This document shows positions 5,151-7,116 of a stretch of 7,116 nt of DNA, piece by piece. Below the pieces are notes generated by a model. It worked only from the letters and a program-made list of their open reading frames with translations, ran no database searches and was not told the DNA's origin. Source of the DNA: an uncultured Ruminococcus sp. (GTDB lineage Bacteria; Bacillota_A; Clostridia; Oscillospirales; Acutalibacteraceae); the NCBI GenBank assembly GCA_902798605.1, contig CADBXH010000122.1:1-7116 (forward strand), read 5' to 3'. Both the position numbers and the translations under genes were made by a program. Every line of letters starts with the position of its first letter. Position 1 is the first letter of the stretch.

Positions 5151-5237
5151 GCCAACAGTATGTTTGTTTAATGCGAGAACTTCGCTCTCGCTTGCTGCGG
5201 TGTGTTGGAAATTATGGGTTTCTTCGACGCTCTCGCT
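5151..5237 (+). repeat. Long direct repeat, copy 2, interrupted by IS110
   Basis: This is the second copy of 4904-4990, ending CGCTCTCGCT. In copy 1 the next base starts the AAAAACAG palindrome. Here IS110 sequence starts instead, and the palindrome resumes at 6775. Confidence 0.85.
5236..5237. repeat. Left CT core dinucleotide of IS110
   Basis: CT here and CT at 6773-6774 flank the element. The empty site has only one CT (4989-4990), as expected for bridge-RNA recombination across a 2-bp core. Confidence 0.85.
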
Positions 5238-5239
5238 TG

Positions 5240-5245
5240 TATTAT
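5240..5245 (+). promoter_or_regulatory. Left-end -10 half of the circle-junction promoter
   Basis: TATTAT lies 3 nt inside the left end. If the right end (TTGACA at 6754-6759) joins it through one CT, the spacer is 13+2+2 = 17 nt, the optimum. In the integrated state no good -35 precedes it. Confidence 0.65.
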
Positions 5246-5251
5246 ATAGTA

Positions 5252-5470
5252 GTAGTTATTTAGTCATATCCAAGGACTATGTGCTATAATGTAAGAGATA
5301 CTGTGGATTAGTGCCGCTCTCCTTACCGTATGACGGTTGTTTTTAGGTTCTAACCACAGTCTCTTTGTACAGTTGTTAATCAGTTAGATACCGCACGATG
5401 GTTTATGTAGAACAAGGTTACAATCGCAAAGAGTATTGTGGAACCAAACAGTATCGAATAACTGCGAAAG
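5252..5470 (+). ncRNA. IS110 bridge RNA (target- and donor-binding loops)
   Basis: Three structures follow in order. A small 5' stem-loop pairs TAGTC (5261-5265) with GACTA (5275-5279). A long stem pairs 5293-5311 with 5350-5365, 16 pairs with two single-base bulges. A third stem pairs 5370-5377 with 5457-5464 (one G-U). The long stem encloses CGCTCTC (5315-5321), a small hairpin ACCGT-ATG-ACGGT (5325-5337) and TGTTTTTAG (5338-5346). The first copies the left target flank and the last complements CT plus the right flank. The third stem encloses AGTTAG (5382-5387), matching the element's right end, and ACAAG (5412-5416), complementing CT plus its left end. This is the IS621 bridge RNA plan. 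The ends are estimates: the 5' end from the junction promoter (about 5252) or the internal promoter (about 5297), the 3' end just before the transposase start. Confidence 0.85.
5261..5290 (+). promoter_or_regulatory. Internal extended -10 promoter upstream of the bridge RNA core
   Basis: TATAAT at 5285-5290 is preceded by TG and one base (5282-5284), with a weak TAGTCA -35 at 5261-5266 and an 18-nt spacer. It could transcribe the target- and donor-binding loops and the transposase in the integrated state. It overlaps the 5' stem-loop, so it may instead be coincidental. Confidence 0.5.
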
Positions 5471-5480
5471 AGGTATTAGT

Positions 5481-6650
5481 ATGATTTCTGTCGGAATTGA
5501 TGTTGCAAAGGATAAGCATGATTGTTTTATTATGAACTCAGAAGGCGAAGTGCTTTTTAATCCCTTTGTTATTCAAAATAACCGAGAAGGCTTCGACAGC
5601 CTTTATGAGAAGATTTGCTCGGTAGCTGATGATTTTACAAAAGTAAAAGTAGGGCTCGAAGCCACAGGACACTATAGCTACAATATTTTGGGCTATCTCC
5701 TTGATAAAGGTTTGCCGACCTACGTTATCAATCCGTTACATACAAATCTTTACAGAAAAAGTCTAAGCCTTAGAAAGACGAAAACGGATAAGGTAGACGC
5801 TCATACCATTGCGACTATGTTGTTGTCTGACGTGAACTTAAAGTCCTACTCAAACACATTATACCACAACGAAGAGTTAAAGTCACTAACAAGATACAGA
5901 TTTGATAAGGTTAATGAACGAGCTAAACTCAAAATATCTATTGCAAGACTTATCAACATTCTGTTTCCTGAGCTTGAAAAGCTGGTTTCTACGCTTCATA
6001 TGGCATCTGTTTATGAGTTGTTGAGCCAATACCCGTCCGCAAAGCAAATTGCTTCTGCTCACCTCACCAAGTTAACCAATCTACTGTCAAACGCTTCCAA
6101 AGGTCGTTATAGCAAAGAAAAAGCGGAAGAGATTCGCAATGCTGCGAGAAGATCCATCGGATCAGATATGCCTGCAAAGTCATTGGAACTCAAACACACT
6201 ATCAAACTCATCAAAGAGCTTGACGCCGAAATTGAAGAAATCGAATTTCACATCGAAATTATCATGGATGAAATCAATTCTCCTATTCTCACTATCCCTG
6301 GCATCAGCTACCGTATGGGTGCTATGATTATTGCCGAGATTGGAGATTTCGATAATTTCAGTTCACCAGATAAAATTCTTGCATATGCCGGACTTGCACC
6401 ATCCATTTACCAATCAGGTCAATTTACAGCTTCGTATTCACGTATGGAGAAACGAGGTTCACGATATTTGCGATACGCTCTTTTTAACTCTGCAAAATAT
6501 GTATGTCAATGGGATGAAACATTTGCTGAATACCTTGCAAAAAAGCGAAGCGAAGGTAAACACTATTATGTAGCCATTTCTCATGCTTGCAAAAAACTAA
6601 TAAGAGTTATTTACCATCTTGAAACAACAGGAAAATCATACAAACGATAA
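5481..6650 (+). CDS. IS110-family transposase (bridge-RNA-guided recombinase)
   Basis: The start at 5481 follows AAAGAGGT (5467-5474) and places the family's canonical MISVGIDVAKDKHD at the N-terminus; an in-frame ATG at 5436 would run through the RNA structure. The product has 389 residues. A RuvC-like DEDD domain shows D7, E60 (GLEATGHY), D103 and D106 (KTDKVDAH), positions very close to those in IS621. A helical, coiled-coil-like middle covers about 130-265. The C-terminal Tnp domain begins at SPILTIPGISYRMG (about 267) and contains AYAGLAPSIYQSGQF; the serine near 312 is the likely nucleophile. Family members recombine DNA at a CT-type core without target duplication, guided by a bridge RNA. 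The protein is intact, is longer than IS621 by about 60 residues mainly in the middle, and is followed by its own terminator. Confidence 0.95.
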   Translation: MISVGIDVAKDKHDCFIMNSEGEVLFNPFVIQNNREGFDSLYEKICSVADDFTKVKVGLEATGHYSYNILGYLLDKGLPTYVINPLHTNLYRKSLSLRKTKTDKVDAHTIATMLLSDVNLKSYSNTLYHNEELKSLTRYRFDKVNERAKLKISIARLINILFPELEKLVSTLHMASVYELLSQYPSAKQIASAHLTKLTNLLSNASKGRYSKEKAEEIRNAARRSIGSDMPAKSLELKHTIKLIKELDAEIEEIEFHIEIIMDEINSPILTIPGISYRMGAMIIAEIGDFDNFSSPDKILAYAGLAPSIYQSGQFTASYSRMEKRGSRYLRYALFNSAKYVCQWDETFAEYLAKKRSEGKHYYVAISHACKKLIRVIYHLETTGKSYKR

Positions 6651-6677
6651 TCTTGTTTCCCCTAAACACTTGTTTTT

Positions 6678-6702
6678 GAGCAACTAAACGGTTGCTCTTT
6701 TT
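6678..6702 (+). terminator. Intrinsic terminator of the IS110 transposase
   Basis: GAGCAAC (6678-6684) and GTTGCTC (6691-6697) form a perfect 7-bp stem with a 6-nt loop followed by TTTTT. It lies inside the right end, 28 nt after the stop. Confidence 0.8.
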
Positions 6703-6753
6703 GTCATACCAATTTTTTAGTTTACAAAAATCACAAATGTTTTTGTTTTGCTC

Positions 6754-6759
6754 TTGACA
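6754..6759 (+). promoter_or_regulatory. Right-end -35 half of the circle-junction promoter
   Basis: A perfect TTGACA lies 13 nt inside the right end and points outward. In the integrated state nothing like a -10 sits 17 nt further on. Joined to the left end through CT, it pairs with TATTAT at 5240-5245. Confidence 0.65.
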
Positions 6760-6772
6760 TTTAATAGTTAGT

Positions 6773-6774
6773 CT
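6773..6774. repeat. Right CT core dinucleotide of IS110
   Basis: This partners CT at 5236-5237 and is directly followed by the resumed palindrome at 6775. Confidence 0.85.
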
Positions 6775-6827
6775 AAAAACAGTGCACTGCACTGTTTTTG
6801 CCTTTGGCACGCTCGCCTTCGATTCCC
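6775..6827 (+). repeat. Palindromic repeat unit, copy 2
   Basis: The arms AAAAACAGTGCA and TGCACTGTTTTT surround a C at 6787. They are followed by the same 28-nt tail as copy 1 (GCCTTTGGCACGCTCG and onward) with three substitutions. This is the right half of the repeat that IS110 entered. Confidence 0.8.
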
Positions 6828-6843
6828 GTCATCTCTTTTCACC

Positions 6844-6879
6844 AAAGGAAAAAGGCACCTTTACGGTGCCTTTTCCTTT
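6844..6879. terminator. Bidirectional terminator hairpin
   Basis: A 16-nt arm (6844-6859) pairs with a 15-nt arm (6865-6879) around a 5-nt loop, with one bulged base; GGCACC/GGTGCC tops a purine/pyrimidine stem. T-rich arms follow in both directions. It probably ends the minus-strand gene at 7009-7116 and any + strand read-through from the IS. Confidence 0.7.
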
Positions 6880-7008
6880 GTCAAGGATAGGCAAAAAAGA
6901 TGAACCCTCGTCCGAATACTGTGGAGTAGTGAACTTCTGTAAGAACTGCTTACTCCGCAAAACCGCTTTGATTGTTTTGATTAATTTATCAGAATTATAT
7001 GGATAATA
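6880..7008. other. Intergenic stretch without a supported gene
   Basis: This lies between the bidirectional terminator and the minus-strand stop codon. A + frame reads through CGVVNFCKNCLLRK, but the ORF starts inside the repeat and has no ribosome site, so I do not call it. Confidence 0.5.
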
Positions 7009-7116
7009 TCATAAACATTCCCGTAGCAACACTGCTTTAAGCTCTGAAATAATCGTATTCAAATCTTCGGTCAGATTATCGCTTTGTGTCAGCATATCGT
7101 CAAAAAGTCGGTTGAG
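7009..7116 (-). CDS. C-terminal end of an unrecognised protein
   Basis: On the minus strand the last 35 codons read LNRLFDDMLTQSDNLTEDLN, then TIISELKAVLLRECL, followed by TGA at 7011-7009. The start lies beyond the window. Hydrophobic residues recur at helical spacing and no catalytic motif is visible, so this is probably an amphipathic or coiled-coil tail. I do not recognise the family. It converges on the IS110 element and probably uses the hairpin at 6844-6879 as its terminator. Confidence 0.5.
   Translation of the reverse strand, partial: LNRLFDDMLTQSDNLTEDLNTIISELKAVLLRECL

Larger units (their letters stand above)
5238..6772 (+). mobile_element. Complete IS110-family insertion sequence with bridge RNA
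   Basis: The borders come from comparing the occupied repeat with the intact copy at 4904-5043. The element is 1535 bp between CT cores, lacks terminal inverted repeats, carries a bridge-like RNA upstream, and encodes one DEDD/serine transposase in + orientation. Placing the RNA 5' of the gene corresponds to the IS110 subgroup (as in IS621) rather than IS1111. All expected parts are present, so it looks functional. Confidence 0.92.

Noticed and set aside
4884..5171. Overlapping ORFs of 60-95 codons on both strands across the repeat block, including one starting MPKAKTVQ-like on the minus strand
   Set aside because: They follow the repeats, recur at 6607-6810 only because the palindrome recurs, and have no ribosome sites or domain similarity.
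4902..5237. Possible CRISPR array
   Set aside because: The repeats are of different kinds and lengths, not regularly spaced, with no spacer pattern and no cas genes.
5436..5480. Upstream ATG for the IS110 transposase
   Set aside because: It runs through the bridge RNA 3' structure and adds residues absent from the family, which begins MxxxGIDVAK.
6811..6843. TTCGATTCCCGTCATCTC...ACCA resembling a tRNA 3' end or attachment site
   Set aside because: There is no matching 5' T-stem and no upstream tRNA; the front is part of the repeat tail shared with 5016-5043.
6782..7006. 74-codon + ORF containing CGVVNFCKNC
   Set aside because: It starts inside the palindromic repeat, crosses a strong terminator hairpin and has no ribosome site.

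Overview
The window reads as gut-type Firmicutes DNA (Clostridia; a Ruminococcus or Oscillospiraceae-like host is my inference). The clues are strong Shine-Dalgarno sequences, a lipoprotein with DUF348 and G5 domains, a zinc-ribbon membrane protein of a type common in that group, and mid-GC host genes interrupted by more AT-rich insertion sequences.

Layout. Bases 2-190 are an AT-rich (about 24% G+C) internal piece of Mfd that stops abruptly at about 190. What follows is about 50% G+C and unrelated, so this is a foreign junction or an assembly chimera. Bases 191-745 hold the 3' part of a DHHW/AlgX-like gene whose front is frame-disrupted. A G5 lipoprotein (753-1820) follows, probably in the same operon. 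Its intrinsic terminator has been split by an IS3-family element (about 1877-3409) inserted in the hairpin loop. The IS3 left end folds over the orfA ribosome binding site, and orfA and orfB are arranged for -1 frameshifting. A sigma-A promoter (3452-3480) then drives a zinc-ribbon/two-helix membrane protein (3558-4796), which ends at its own terminator.

Bases 4900-5237 and 6775-6827 carry two copies of a composite palindromic repeat. The second copy is interrupted by a complete IS110-family element (5238-6772), flanked on both sides by a CT core. The intact first copy serves as an empty-site reference and fixes the IS boundaries to the base. Upstream of the transposase (5481-6650) lies a structured RNA of about 200 nt, read as a bridge RNA. 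One loop contains a 7-nt copy of the left target flank and a 9-nt complement of the right target flank. The second loop contains shorter matches to the element's own two ends. Joining the ends through CT would create a TTGACA-17-TATTAT promoter.

The main discovery is therefore a self-consistent bridge-RNA recombinase system programmed to insert into a dispersed palindromic repeat, with a second unoccupied copy of the same target about 250 bp away. The window ends with a bidirectional terminator and the last 35 codons of an unrecognised minus-strand gene.
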